64,000 nt of DNA from Onchidella celtica (GCA_963931925.1 OZ007579.1:42153197-42217196), one strand, 5' to 3'. Counted from the first letter of the stretch, positions 1-11,159 are shown. Notes: generated by a model from the sequence alone, not told the origin. Translations and numbers: made by a program.

Positions 1-435
1 GACTCAGTGAGCGAGGTCTGTCTTCCTACAACCAATATCAGACAGTTTTTGGCGCGCCCAAACTAGTGAGACTGGCTTGTTTAGGCCTTGCCAGTGATCA
101 AAGTCCCGTTTAACTCTATACTCCACATTTCACACTAAACCCAGAGAGTATGCATGTACAGAGAGGTTTCACTGTTGGTCAGTTTGCAATGCGAGTCACG
201 GGAGGCTCCGCGAAACCACTGTTAGCATGGAGCGGAAAGTAGGTCGCTGCGGTAAACAAATGCTCGTTTGTACATTTCCACGGGGCATTAGAACTTACAA
301 ACGTCTCTAAATTGTTTTAATCAGCCTCAAAAAATGAACCAACCACAGTAAACAGATATGCGCACTGTTTTTGGTGAAGGCGGTCTCTTTCACTTCTTGT
401 TAACCGCAGCGACCTAGTTTCTTGATTTGGCGGAA
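1..435 (+). repeat. Left copy of a ~430-bp direct repeat (family A head plus nested MITE)
   Basis: This block reappears at about 1181-1655, with clear base-by-base similarity throughout. The first ~160 bases belong to a dispersed family (called A here) marked by GACTCAAGACAGTTTTGAC-like text, the phrase AACTAGTGAGACAGACTTG and the phrase TCCCGTTTAACTC. The rest (about 165-435) is seen only in these two copies and carries a small TIR element at 240-416. The window begins inside the repeat, so its true left end is unseen. Confidence 0.75.
240..416. mobile_element. MITE with TIR TAGGTCGCTGCGGTAAACAA, copy 1
   Basis: The left end TAGGTCGCTGCGGTAAACAA is mirrored at the right end by TTGTTAACCGCAGCGACCTA, giving near-perfect ~20-bp inverted termini on a 177-bp body with no coding capacity. 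The sister copy at 1464-1638 has the same flanks (GGAAAG on the left, GTTT on the right), so the element was already in place when the surrounding 430-bp block was duplicated. The terminal TA may be a TA target duplication, which would suit a Tc1/mariner-type origin; that is inference. Confidence 0.65.
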
Positions 436-1180
436 GTGAGATAAGTACATACTCTCTGCTGAAACTCACACAAAAACAGAGATGACGCAGTGCACCACCA
501 GCCTACGCTAATATCCTTACCATTCCCTAAGACTGTCGTAACTCAGAAAATTGAAAAATCGATTTTCATATATTCAGCTGCATTCAAAGCCGCATCGAAT
601 GATCTTCGTTATAAACTCCTCCGCTAAAAATTAATCGAATAGCAAACTTTGAAAATTTCCCGGTAACTAGACCAGTTGCGCTAAAATAAAAGTTTTTTTT
701 TCATTCTCCTGAAAAGTAGCCAAAAGCGATTACCACAGTTTTAAGGAATGGTGACGATATATGCAGTTTGTTTGATTCCTGCGTTTCAAGGTTAGATCTC
801 TTTACCAGCTGTGAGTCCACTGAACGCCAGTTTTACGCTGTTAAACTTTCAGAAAAAGTTGTAAATGAAAACGCAGGTGTGCTGGTGGGTTATAGAGCAC
901 TCGGTGACGTCAAAAGATGACGTCATATTGAGCACGAGTGTTCAGAATGATCGCCAAGTAACAGAAAGCAGATAAGCACATTTACGTCACGAGCAGGAAG
1001 GCATGAAATTTCGAAAAAGCAATTTTCTGATGCTAAAATTTAATAGCTGACTTTCCGTCACCAGCAAAAAAAACAACAACAAGAAACAAACAGGCACGGA
1101 GGAGATGTACAATTCTTAGACAAGATAATCACAGTGCTCAATGCGAGAAGTAATGACAGTTCAGATACTTAACAGTACGA
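436..1180. other. No gene seen between the two direct repeats
   Basis: About 745 bases of AT-rich DNA. Reading both strands, I find no credible exon, RNA gene or terminal repeat. GACGTCA-like palindromes occur near 905-925 but have no context that supports a regulatory call. Confidence 0.5.
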
Positions 1181-1655
1181 AGCTGGTGACACATGAGACA
1201 AGTCTCTTTTGTGTTATGTTTTGCCTCCGTGCACCAGATCACCCTTTCTGTCAGCTGTCTCAAAACGGTTTTGACGCAAAACGAACTTGTGAGTCAGACT
1301 TCTTTCAGCCTTGCCATTGCGCGAGGTTCTGTTTAACTCGTATAATTCACATCTCATATTAAAACCAGAGAGTATAGATATACAGAGAGGTTTCATTATT
1401 GGTCGATTTGCACTGCGAGACACGGGAGGCGCCGCGAAACCATTGTTAACATGGAGGGGAAAGTAGGTCGCTGCCGTAAACAATACCCGTTTGTCCATTT
1501 CCACGGGGCATAAGAGCTTACAAACGGTTGAAAATAGTTTCAATCAGCCTAAAAATATGAACAAACTACAGTAAACAGATATGCACACTATCTTTGGTGA
1601 AGAGTCTCTTCCAATTTCTTGTTTACCGCAGCGACCTAGTTTGGCGATTTGGCTT
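1181..1655 (+). repeat. Right copy of the ~430-bp direct repeat
   Basis: It matches 1-435 in the same orientation, including the family A head (CTGGTGACAC... to about 1360), a shared block around ACAGAGAGGTTTCA, and the nested MITE at 1464-1638. Divergence is roughly 10-15% by eye, so the duplication is not recent. Confidence 0.75.
1464..1638. mobile_element. MITE with TIR TAGGTCGCTGC, copy 2
   Basis: 175 bp with inverted ends TAGGTCGCTGCCGTAAACAA and TTGTTTACCGCAGCGACCTA. It is the same element as 240-416 in the same host context, so it duplicated with its surroundings rather than inserting twice. Confidence 0.65.
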
Positions 1656-1756
1656 ATAAGGAGTTAGAATAAACCGGAATTGTGAAATAGTTTGACAAGT
1701 GTTACAACGCATTTTAAACAAGTGTGGAAGTGAGATCTCTCTATATTATACATACC

Positions 1757-1990
1757 GTCATGGTGCTAACCTTTTTGCCTGAGTCAGACTTTACCAAAAC
1801 GGAATGTACCTGTTACTTCATTGCCCTATCCATGGTGCATCTATTAATGTAAAAACCATTCAAAAGTGCCAAGCCGTTATCCTGGAAATAAAACTTTCTG
1901 TATAGTGCAATGGCCTAACTCATTCATAGACGTGGGCCATTTTGTTCTGGGGTTGTTTCAGCCAACGTGGATGATGGCCACTTTTACCTA
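1757..1990 (+). repeat. Left arm of a ~230-bp inverted repeat
   Basis: The text from GTCATGGTGCTAACCTTTT to GATGATGGCCACTTTTACCTA is the reverse complement of 3531-3757 at roughly 88-90% identity by eye. Shared phrases include TGCCCTATCCATGGTGCATC and GTTTCAGCCAACGTGGATGA. The arms enclose about 1.5 kb that contains a complete hAT-like insertion. They may be the ends of one large non-autonomous element or two opposed copies of one repeat; no target duplication settled the choice. Confidence 0.75.
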
Positions 1991-2139
1991 GAGTCATTTT
2001 GGCCTAAGTCTGACTGCATTGCAAAAGAATTTAAATACGTTTTTTTCCGATTTTCTCAGAAGTGCAAAAAATGACTTAGGCCAAAAGGTCAGCATCATGA
2101 CGTGTCTCCTAAAACTAAGGCAGAACAGACTTGAATCAT

Positions 2140-2310
2140 AGCTCCAGGTCTGTCTTCCAGCCTGCTGACCCAAGACAGTTTCGTCGAGCCCGGACGACTG
2201 AGACAGACTTATTAAATATGTCGCTCTCACAGTGCACGCGATCCCGTTCCACTAGCTTAGCTCACAACTCATGCTAAAACCGAGACAAGGATAAATACAC
2301 TTTACTCAGC
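2140..2310 (+). repeat. Dispersed family A copy
   Basis: A diverged copy of the family A repeat: AGGTCTGTCTTCCAGCC, GACCCAAGACAGTTTCG and GAGACAGACTTATT follow in the same order as in the copies at 1, 14925 and 42695. It ends with the family phrase AAAACCGAGACAAGG. Confidence 0.6.
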
Positions 2311-2584
2311 GCAGAATCAGCTTAAAGTGCTTTGGTTTAAATGAAGGGCAATCTAATCTCTGTGAAAATCAAATAAAACCTTCACCTCTGGTTGTAGAAC
2401 TAACGAACAACAGAACGAAAGAATGCCTGGAACTAGAATGGAGATGTAAAGTAAATGGCAGGGAGATTGAAAGAACGACAACATTGCGGGGAATGAGATG
2501 AGCCGCTGAGAGAAGGAATTACAGGAACGTCGGGCAGAAATTTGGCAATAAATGAAGCGGTCAAGATGGAAGTTCAATCTCGAA

Positions 2585-3261
2585 CAGTGGTTCTCAGACT
2601 CCCAGGCCACGTTCCCCCCCTTGCCATACCAGGTTTCATCACTTCCTCCCTCATTTTGAATTGCCATCTAGTATCTTTCTTTACCATTATACTTTTACAG
2701 TGATATTATTGACAATAGTTGGCCTGTCGGCTCGGAGAATGCACAGATGTGATATCTTAAAGTTGATATTCAACTAGCAATATGTAAAGAGAGATGAAAA
2801 ACAAAGCTTCTATTCACACTATTTGATTCTACTCAAAAAAAAAAAAAAAGCAAAAAAAAAAAAAAAAGAGTCTCCTCTTTCTTAGCTTAAAACTATCGCA
2901 AATAAATAATACAAAGACAAAATTTTGTCCATATGGACCTAATTTATCGACAAAATTTGAGGTAGAAAGCGCAGTTTGAAAATTTTTGGTCTCTTAGTCA
3001 CGATATTTTAGGTGCTTACATTTACCCTCTCACTCCATTATGGTAGTCTGATATTTTAGGACACTAAATTTCTTTCCTAACTGCTTTCAAATGAAGAAAG
3101 GTTGTGCTATATTGGTATTTCATATGATATGTACAGCGTGCTCAAAGTACTTTTTCCCAAGTCTGGAGGTCCCCGCACTTTCACCCTTAACCAAAATTCC
3201 TTCCCCTTAGTTTTGAAATTCTTCCCCTTGGAGCCAAGTGCCTCCAGTCTGAGAATGACTG
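2585..3261. mobile_element. Non-autonomous hAT-like element, 677 bp
   Basis: The left terminus CAGTGGTTCTCAGACT is mirrored by AGTCTGAGAATGACTG at the right, 14 of 16 bases matching. CAGTGGTTCTC is a typical hAT terminus. The 8 bases outside each end are ATCTCGAA and ATGTAGAA, matching at 6 of 8, as expected of an aged 8-bp hAT target duplication. There is no transposase inside; open frames there lack similarity to any protein I know. The element lies inside the inverted-repeat pair 1757-1990/3531-3757. Confidence 0.65.
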
Positions 3262-3530
3262 ATGTAGAACGAAATACAGGAAAGAAGAGAAGACGATTGA
3301 GCGAAGGGTGGAAGAAAGAAGAAGAAGATGTGGCAGAAATATTTGTAAGGATGGTTACGAAAATAGAAAACAGAAAAAAAAAACAACCCAAAACAAAACA
3401 GAAAAGCGAATGGCTATCCGAAATGGCGCCCGTGGAAATCTCAAAATGTTTAGGCCACCGAAATCAGATTTAAGGGTAGCCACACAAAGGCCACCGAATT
3501 CGGTCACCGAGCCACTAGGCGCTTTAGGTA

Positions 3531-3757
3531 AAAGTTACCATCATCCACGTTGGCTGAAACAACCCCAGAACCAAAATGGCCTACGTCTATGAATGAGTTA
3601 GGCCTAGGCCATTACAGAAAGTTTTCTCTCCAGGATAACGGCTTAGCACTTTTGAATGATTTTTACATTAATAGATGCACCATGGATAGGGCAATGACTA
3701 ACTAGTACATTCTGTTTTGACTTAGGCCAAAAGGTTAGCACCATGACCAAATTTTGA
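3531..3757 (-). repeat. Right arm of the ~230-bp inverted repeat
   Basis: Reverse complement of 1757-1990. The best preserved block holds AATGGCCTACGTCTATGAAT, GCCGTTATCCTGG in reverse, and TTAATAGATGCACCATGGAT. Confidence 0.75.
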
Positions 3758-4197
3758 CTCTGCTTCAAGCCTTACTGCGACACCATAGACTTTCAGTTGT
3801 CGTTTTTTTCTTTTTTTTTTTTTGTATAATATTTTATAAGAATTTTAACATGGTTTTCAAAGGAAATGTTAGGTTAGTCAGAGTCCAAGTTTCACTAAAG
3901 TGAGGGAAAAAAAGAAGCTGGAGCTGAAGACATTAGAGACTGAAGCCTCACCACCCCTCCCCCTCCCCCTGCCACGTCAACCTATGCACACAGGTAAACA
4001 GTATAAACTAAGCTGAATCAGTTCCAAATGTAGAATGTATTTCCCGATTTCTTAGACAGATATTAGTGCAGTAAGAAATTTATTGAATTATACTACCTGT
4101 GCCGACAAGACTTTCATTTTGAAAAAAAAAACAACGTATTTGGTATAAAAACCCAGATCTACGTGTGATTTAGATAAGTGAATGTGAAAATAATGTA
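3758..4197. other. No gene seen
   Basis: Pyrimidine- and A-rich spacer before the minisatellite. No exon or terminal repeat found on either strand. Confidence 0.4.
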
Positions 4198-4440
4198 AGA
4201 AGAAGAGGAATTAGAAAAAGAGGAATTAAAAGAAGAGGAATTAGAAGAAGAGGAATTAGAAGAAGAGGAATTAGAAGAAGAGGAATTAGAAGAAGAGGAA
4301 TTAGAAGAAGAGGAATTAGAAGAAGAGGAATTAGAAGAAGAGGAATTAGAAGAAGAGGAATTAGAAGAAGAGGAATTAGAAGAAGAGGAATTAGAAGAAG
4401 AGGAATTAGAAGAAGAGGAATTAGAAGAAGAAGAAGATGA
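4198..4440. repeat. 15-bp minisatellite (GAAGAAGAGGAATTA)n
   Basis: About 15 nearly perfect head-to-tail copies of GAAGAAGAGGAATTA, followed by purine-rich degenerate DNA to about 4615. Because the unit is a multiple of three, one minus frame stays open and would read as NSSSS repeats; this is a by-product of the repeat and not evidence for a gene. Confidence 0.9.
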
Positions 4441-5083
4441 TGAGATGGTAGCAGTAAAAGAAGAAGAAGAAACGAGATAAACGAGAAAAAAAAAAAACAG
4501 GAGGAAAAAAGAAGAAAGAAGAAGACACGGAAACAGCAAGAGGAAGAAAACGAAGAAGAAAAGAGAAAAAAAAAATAGGAGGAAAAGAAGGAGGAAAAAA
4601 AAAATAAAAGAAGAAAGAAAAATTCCAGCTAAATCAAATACATTTCGATAAAACTTGGGTAAAAGCGGTTTTCACACAAACTTTCTGCCAATGTTCCTAG
4701 TCTTTTTCGCACAATTATTTATTATTATCTGAGAGTATTTTTGTCTTTCACTGCGATAGAGACCGGGGTCGAAGTATTGAGGTCTGCAGGTGCTTTCAAG
4801 TGGCAAGAAAATAAATGGTTTCCCGTGGAACTATTTTGCCTGTCGCCGTGTTATCTCTGCGGGGAGGGAGAAACAGAAGGTATGGCTGGCTGAGAATTCG
4901 CTAGAAGTGAGGAGGTGGATCTGTCAGTGGTTAGCAGTTAGAATACGAACAGGTTTTCTCACCTGTCGGGCGTTCGCTTCCACCTGTTGGTGGCTCTAAT
5001 TGGGTTAGCGAGGCTGCAGAAAAGAAAAAATAGATGTGCGTTGGTGTATTGGGATATATATTATTAGAATGAAGAAGTGCGTT
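4441..5083. other. Purine-rich tract, then a possible tRNA-like head
   Basis: 4441-4620 is A/G-rich low-complexity sequence. Around 4923-4985 on the plus strand there is a weak tRNA-like pattern: TTAGCAGTTAG resembles an A box, ACAGG/CCTGT could form an anticodon stem, and GGGCGTTCGCTTCC resembles a B box. The acceptor stem is not convincing, so I read it only as a possible degraded SINE head. Confidence 0.3.
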
Positions 5084-5488
5084 ATTTGTATTTTGTATTT
5101 GTATTTGTATACCTCGTTAATCCTATTTGGGAAATTTGCCTTTGTGCCATTGCAGCCCAGTTACAACTGGAGCAGGCACGTCGTCGCCACAGTGCAGCGC
5201 CGGTCGGCGTTTATTTTGGGGGGGGGGATGAGGGAGAGGGTGGGGTGGTAGTGATGGCTTCTATTTAATTTTGCTCGGGCAGCGGCCTGTTCGGCCTGCT
5301 CTTTATGACTTCCAACTGCCAAGGTGTCTTTAACGTGCGCAGATAGGTGCCCCAATAGGATCAGGGACACGAAAATAATTATGAGAAGAATCCCAAACTT
5401 CCAACATGCCTGCACCGGCCGGGTTTTGAACCCGGGACCCTTGGCATGAGAGGCGAGCACCCTGCCTCTAGACCACCTTGTCCCCTGT
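5084..5488 (-). mobile_element. tRNA-derived SINE, full-length copy (SINE-1)
   Basis: Read on the minus strand, the element starts at GACAAGGTGGTCTAGAGG (A-box-like) and continues through GGTCCCGGGTTCAAAACCC (a clear B box). It then has a ~300-bp body containing TTGGCAGTTGGAAGTCATAA and GAGCAGGCCGAACAGGCC, a C-rich stretch, the phrase CTCCAGTTGTAACTGGGCTG, and an ATACAAATACAAA tail ending near 5084. The body recurs at 12037-12303 and 61936-62236. It is a Pol III-type SINE; which conserved core domain it carries, if any, I cannot say. No clear target duplication was found. Confidence 0.8.
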
Positions 5489-5990
5489 TAGTATAGACCA
5501 GTGCGATTATGTATATAATATTGTTTTATTGGTTTGAGAGAATAATTCGTTTTTTCTCTCTTGGGCGCCGAAAAGTAACCGTAGAACAATTTTACAGTCC
5601 ATGTCCAAACTAAAAATAAACAACTACAACAACAAAAGACAATACTGGGGGAACAGATTTCCATACTGACTTGACTCGGCGGCGTAGGACAGTGTTGTCC
5701 ATTTGCTTAGTACGAAACCGGCGATTCCATGCAGTTCAATTCTGAACAAGGCTTTCGGTCAGTTTCATAGCTTTTTTTTTTTATGCAGAGCTGCTTTATA
5801 CCGTGAGGTTTTACTCATCGCTATTCAAGGTGTGACCATTTTTAGCCTGGGCCTCCGTCCAAATTGTGGCCAGCATGGTTGAACCTTCATAGAGATGGGA
5901 GTCTCTAGATAGCACAGCATTTCCATACCTTCCGCCAATAACGCTAAAGCCTGACAACTGAATACTCCTGACGAGGCTATGGTTCATTCT
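5489..5990. other. No gene seen
   Basis: Ordinary AT-rich spacer downstream of the SINE head. No exon or terminal repeat recognised. Confidence 0.4.
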
Positions 5991-6105
5991 TTTTTTCCTG
6001 AAGAAGGTCACTCGACCTGAAGCTTGATTTGTCTTCCCTTTGCGTTTTTATTGTATCGTTTTTGTATTATTTTCTTCACGAGGCTTTGCTACATGCAACT
6101 TCTTC
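5991..6105 (+). repeat. Dispersed repeat family E
   Basis: The text CTTCCCTTTGCGTTTTTATT, then GTATCGTTTTTGTATTATTT, then CACGAGGCTTTGCTACATGC recurs at 10650-10712 (plus), 10400-10475 (minus) and 30868-30990 (minus). It is non-coding. The copy here is preceded by CCTGAAGAAGGTCACTCGAC, a recurring upstream phrase in this family. Confidence 0.55.
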
Positions 6106-6639
6106 TTTCTGTCGTATTTTGACTTTTCTTCAAGTGAGTCTTGCTGTGAGCCCACATGTTTTTTTTTTTTTAATATGTAGGCTATAGTTGACCATAAGCC
6201 GGTCTTGGCACGGACAACTTGATTTAAAAAGTTTTATACACACTGACAAAACTTTTTTCAGATCGAAACAGAACAATTTTTGAGAATTTTACCAATGTAA
6301 TAAAATTTAGACGGAGCTGCTGAATTTTGTTCGCGAAATTTTAAATTGATGAAGTTCCGAATATCAAACGTTAATAAAGTACCCAAAATAGACTGGAAAG
6401 GAGCCAAGTGGCCGTCATCGTGCCGACGTGCCTTAAAACCCAAGCTCAACTCAAGCTCACTGAAGCTGAAGAGACGTTGGGTTTGATGCCTACATTTGAC
6501 ATGTCACACATAACTAAGGATAGGATAACGAGCTGAGTTACTGTAGAACTCAAGACTACACACAGTGAGCAATGCACACGACGTTCCACCGAGACTCGGG
6601 CCAAATTTCTAGGGAAGGAAATGTCTGTGAGAATGTTTC
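6106..6639. other. No gene seen
   Basis: AT-rich spacer with no supported feature; short open frames on the minus strand have no recognisable similarity or splice context. Confidence 0.35.
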
Positions 6640-6800
6640 GTAGAATGTCTGGCAAGTACCAACAGCGCAATCTCCGCCAAAATTGCTACAGCATAAAGTC
6701 TGCCAAATACCGACTGTAGAATGTCTGTCAAACTCCTATCGCAGAATTTCTACCAAATACCAACTGCAAACTGTTCGTCAAATTCCCATTGTAGTGTCTC
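6640..6800. repeat. Degenerate ~30-bp tandem repeat
   Basis: The phrases GTAGAATGTCTGTCAAA and ACCAACTGCA/ACCGACTGTA alternate at a rough 30-base spacing for about five units. Strongly diverged. Confidence 0.45.
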
Positions 6801-7101
6801 CACAGACATCATTCTACCCAAAGGCCATCCAAAGTCTTGCTACAAGATGCAAATAAATGTTACAAAACTTAAACAACTACGATGATTTGACCGACAAACT
6901 TTAAAGACTTACTACATAAAGATGTTGATGTTTTCTGAATACTAAAGAAATCAATCAAAAGGTAGTCGAATTAAACAGATAACTCTAATGCAAAAATTGC
7001 CTTGCTAACTACGTCACAGGTTTTGGTTTCAAGTTCAAATCTGTTGAAAGTGCTGTCTTACGATAATCTGAAATTTCATCTTCATTTGAGATTTTGAGAC
7101 G
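6801..7101. other. No gene seen
   Basis: AT-rich spacer between a degenerate tandem repeat and a MITE. Nothing supported. Confidence 0.35.
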
Positions 7102-7393
7102 TTAATTCTTGTTTGTTCTATCTCCATTTTCTGAAAAAAAAAAAAGAAAAATAAACATAAACAAGGACAAAAACAAGGAAAAAAAACCACAAAAAAACTA
7201 GAAGATTTTTTAGTTTGTGCAAGAGCTATCACAAATGCACACGTTGACACTTGTTTAAACTGTATTGCGGCACTTATCAAGCTGTTCCACGCTTCTGATT
7301 TATTCTAACTCCTTGAAATAATAGTAACGCCGCAAATGTTTAGCTACTTTCTCAGTTGTGCAAAAAGTGGACTCAGAACAAACCAGAACTAAA
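7102..7393. mobile_element. MITE family B (TIR CTTGTTTGTTC), copy 1
   Basis: The left end reads TTAATTCTTGTTTGTTCTAT and the right end, reversed, reads TTTAGTTCTGGTTTGTTCTG. Inner parts of the termini also pair (TCTCCATTTTCTG with GTCCACTTTTTGC). The interior holds the family marker GCGGCACTTATCAAGCTGTT followed by GATTTATTCTAACTCC. Same family as 36705-36934 and 45599-45841; a partial piece lies at 1670-1735. Superfamily not determined. Confidence 0.65.
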
Positions 7394-7448
7394 GTCGTAA
7401 TTTATTATAGACAGGGGTTCTCTTTCTACAAAGTTCTCCCTAGAGAAC

Positions 7449-7976
<528 letters not shown>

Positions 7977-7983
7977 AAATGTC

Positions 7984-8142
7984 GCCCCCTCCAAGAGTTG
8001 TAACATTTTTGTTTTGTTTTGTTAACTTTGACAAGACAAAGAAAGTTAAAGATTTTGTGGTCTAGCCTGGCTGATCTGATGTCTGGCAACAAAATGCTCT
8101 TCCGTGTGTGAAGGTGAGGAGAATGTGCCTGACCACCTGTTG
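7984..8142 (+). repeat. Dispersed repeat family F, copy 1
   Basis: Matches 14683-14842 at roughly 85%: TTTTGTTTTGTTAACTTTGA, GACAAAGAAAGTTA, GCTGATCTGATGTCTGGCAA and GACCACCTGT occur in the same order in both. Non-coding; no terminal repeats found. Confidence 0.65.
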
Positions 8143-8266
8143 TGTTTCTTGTTGCTAGGAGATCTCTGGAAATCTCGGAATGCTGGCTGCAGTAAGGAGA
8201 TCTATCGCGGTAAGGGCACGGTAAAAGTTGCCATGCCCTATTAAAAGACCGTATGGACGTAAAACG

Positions 8267-8379
8267 TTGTTAGGGGGACACAGTGTTTTACAAAGAAAGC
8301 TTTAGCCAAACGCTGAACACAATTCAGTATTTTCTCTAATTGACTTCGTAATTGGACTGCGCCCCCCCCCCCCAACCAA
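8267..8379. mobile_element. Tiny MITE family D, diverged copy 1
   Basis: Begins TTGTTAGGGGGACA and ends in a C-run that replaces the family end GCGCCCCTAACAA. The interior AATTCAGTATTTTCTCTAAT with GACTTCGTAAT aligns with 46139-46245 and 43186-43290. Confidence 0.5.
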
Positions 8380-8490
8380 CAACATAAACCAAAAAAAAAA
8401 AAAATGCGTTTTGCTTCCGGCTTGAATACAACCAGAAAACGCCTTTTTGGTGAAGACAGTCGTTGTTGAGTAAAGAATGGGAGAATGAGT
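8380..8490. other. No gene seen
   Basis: Spacer holding an A-run and diverged DNA; nothing supported. Confidence 0.3.
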
Positions 8491-8785
8491 GAGAGATGAG
8501 AGGGTGGAGTGAGAGATTGTAAGAATAGTGTCAGGAGTAGTGAGAGAGAGAGAGAGATGAGGAATGAGAGACAAAATGAGTGTGAGGCAAATGAACTGAG
8601 AGACGATAAGGGTGAAAGACAAACGGAGTGAAAGACAAACGGAGTGAAAGACAAACGGAGTGAAAGACAAAAGAATAAAGAAAAAAACACTGGAAGTGAG
8701 TGGCAGCAGGAGTGAGGGACAGGAAAAGTGAGAGATAAAAGAGGATTGGGAAAGGAAAGGAGTGAGAGAGGAAAGGAGAGACATC
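8491..8785. repeat. Degenerate purine-rich tandem repeat with a 16-bp core
   Basis: GAGTGAAAGACAAACG is repeated four times near 8616-8670 inside a wider field of GAGTGAGAGATGAGA-like motifs. Overlapping open frames on the minus strand here are low-complexity and not genes. Confidence 0.7.
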
Positions 8786-9396
8786 AGTCTTTATCCTTTC
8801 TTCAAATTTCATCCTGTAATGACCAAAGGAAACTATGAGTCGTACAAAATTATAAACCAGATGAGGAGGTAACATTGCAAAACTTGGTAAGTCACATTTT
8901 AAAAGAAAATAAGTTTCTGTCCTTAACATCAAATCAGCGGTAAAACCTGTCTACAGCTAAAACATTATGGGAATCAAAACGTGCAAATTCAATGTGTTTT
9001 TCATTCGAAATGTAAGTACTCTCTCAGATTCAGTATTATGCTGTGTCAAAAGTACCATGTTTTCTCAAAATCAATATAAAGTGACTTAGCAGGTTTTCAA
9101 GTTACCTCCTCAGATAGAAAGCTCGAACACATTTTATTTATATAAAACGACGTTTAAAAGCGTATTTCACCTAGATTGGTATATACAGTGTTTTTCCGCA
9201 ACACAGTTATTAGTAAAGTTTCGAGCACGGGATGGGTTATTATTGAAAGGAAGGGAGACGGGTGTAATGCTGGCGAGGAGGGAAGGGGAGAATAAAATTA
9301 TGTGGGTATGAAAAAAAAAATGGCAAGATGGTTGGTCAAAATAATGCTCATTACTAAAAGATCACCAGTTTAGAACTGCAGCGAGAGCCCCTAAAA
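8786..9396. other. No gene seen
   Basis: About 600 bp of unremarkable AT-rich DNA; no exon, RNA or terminal repeat recognised. Confidence 0.4.
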
Positions 9397-9760
9397 CAGT
9401 GCTTCACCACCTTTTTTGCCCCCCCCCCCCAAAAAAAAACAACAAACAACTTCAATTAAAAAAAAAAATGCGCCCCTCAATGATTGGACATAGTACACAG
9501 TACATACAAAACACAGTATATTCAATATATGTATACATTCAAAAGGAGTTTTAATTAAACGTGTTAAGTTCAATGTTTTAATCCGAGCCAAAGAAGGAAA
9601 TCACCAACACGAGACAGGTAAACAACAGTTTATTTATATAGTTAAATTAAAATACTTTCTGAAATTGAGATATCTGTGGGAAAAGGGTCGGACCTGGGAG
9701 TGCGGTAAGGTGGGGGGTAGGGTGGGGCGGGTGGGGGGGGGGCATTCTATCATCTTACAG
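9397..9760 (-). mobile_element. hAT-like non-autonomous element (family hAT-1), copy 1
   Basis: Starts CAGTGCTTCACCACC at 9397. The interior, reversed, carries GTTGGTGATTTCCTT and GGATTAAAACATTGAACTTA, which match the elements at 37698-38059 and 40979-41347 (GTTGATTTCCTTG and TTAAAACATCGAACTTAACA). It lies opposite to those two copies. The far end is G-rich and poorly preserved, so the right boundary is approximate. Confidence 0.55.
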
Positions 9761-10252
9761 TGACTTTCCTGAGAGAATCTTCGTTTTATCATAGACAATC
9801 TTTTATATTTAATCAAATATATCGAATAAGTGGCAATTCAGATTCACTTGAAGTAAATTGTCTAAAAAGTTATCGGAAATACAAAATGATATGGAAACGC
9901 TGTAATTTAAATACATTACGTGATGAAAATTGTATTTGTAAAGATTTATTTACACATTTGTTTCTTTTCGTTAATGTTGTTTTAATTTGTTATATCACAA
10001 TTTTATTAAGGATACAGAATTGCACTGATGAATACGTTTTGTTAAACTCCACTGTAATTGTTTTCTGAGGATTTGGGTTCGAAAATTTTAAAGAACTTTG
10101 ATTTAAAATAGTAGGCTCAAAGAAAAGAAACGAAACAATTTGTTTATTTTGTCTGGTGGTGCGGTTAGATCATTGAGGAGATATAAAAATCCCAGAAAAA
10201 CTATGGGGTCGTAGCGAGGATTAAAGCAAAGTCAAAAATTGTCAAAAAGAAT
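9761..10252. other. No gene seen
   Basis: AT-rich spacer. A 102-codon plus frame exists (9760-10068), but its composition is that of AT-rich random sequence and it lacks splice context. Confidence 0.4.
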
Positions 10253-10712
10253 GATAAGTCGCTGTACTGATTTAATATTCTATAAATATTTCATATTCTA
10301 CATTTTTTCTTATATTTTGATGTTTTATCTGTTTAATTTTCCTTTTTTTTTCTGTTGTTGTTGGTTTTTTTTTTCTTGAATCATGTAGGGACAAATTTTG
10401 GCAAAAAGAAAAAGTTGTGTGTAGCAAAGACTCGTGTAAGAGATAATGTCCAAACGATACACTAAAACGCAAAGCCGACATGCCGCTCTGCAGAAATACA
10501 AGTCAGGTCCCACAGATAAGTCGTCGTATGGGTTTAATATGCTGCTAGTATTTCATATTCTACATTTTTTTAAACTGTTCAATTTTTCCATTTCTTTCCT
10601 GTTTTTTTGTGTTTTCTGGAGAAAGTGTTTAACCGAAATATTGATTGTTTTGTCTTACCCTTTTTCTTTGGGTTTTAATGTATCGTTCCTGTATTATTTC
10701 TTACATACAACT
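10253..10712. repeat. Two direct repeats with opposed family E pieces
   Basis: GATAAGTCG..TTTAATAT..TATTTCATATTCTACA occurs at 10253-10310 and again at 10516-10567. Between and after them lie family E fragments in opposite orientation: 10400-10475 (minus) and 10650-10712 (plus). The block looks like two overlapping copies of one repeat family, rearranged. Confidence 0.5.
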
Positions 10713-11159
10713 TTCCATTTTTGCTTTAAACCTTGCTGCGACCCCCACAGTTTTTCTGTGGTTTTTAGATTTCGTCAAATTCTACGAAGTACTGTACTTA
10801 GTTAAGATACTATTCCAATAAAGAATGTCAAGATTAACTTTAAGCCTTCATCATTTTATGTAACTAACATTTTGTGCACACATTCATTGCCTTTGTGTGC
10901 TGGTTTCAAAACGTGTGTGCATGCGCAGAAGTGTACACGTGCATAGCTTCAGAGTGAGATCTGGTCTAGACCACGACTAGAGGTAAAAAGTAAACAACAA
11001 ACAAAAGCAAAAACAAAACGAAATCATCCAAAAAACAAACAGGACGAATGGGGATTTTTTGCTCGGGTATAGGGGTGGAGCGAGGGTTAAGAGCGGTCGT
11101 GTTTTGAGTTGTTTAAGCAAGACGCGAGGAGACAGATAATTACATTTATATACAGTTGT
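10713..11159. other. No gene seen
   Basis: AT-rich spacer with no supported feature. Confidence 0.4.

Noticed and set aside
905-930. Paired GACGTCA sites as CRE-type regulatory elements
   Set aside because: No promoter or gene nearby; short palindromes of this kind occur by chance.
4159-4539. Minus-strand serine/asparagine-rich 126-codon frame
   Set aside because: It follows exactly from the 15-bp minisatellite and its purine-rich flank.
5401-5485. A genuine tRNA gene on the minus strand
   Set aside because: The B box is excellent, but the acceptor stem does not close and the sequence continues into a repeated SINE body.
8241-8932. Overlapping minus frames of 130-160 codons rich in FLSL
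   Set aside because: They are the reverse reading of a purine-rich tandem repeat; several frames are open at once.
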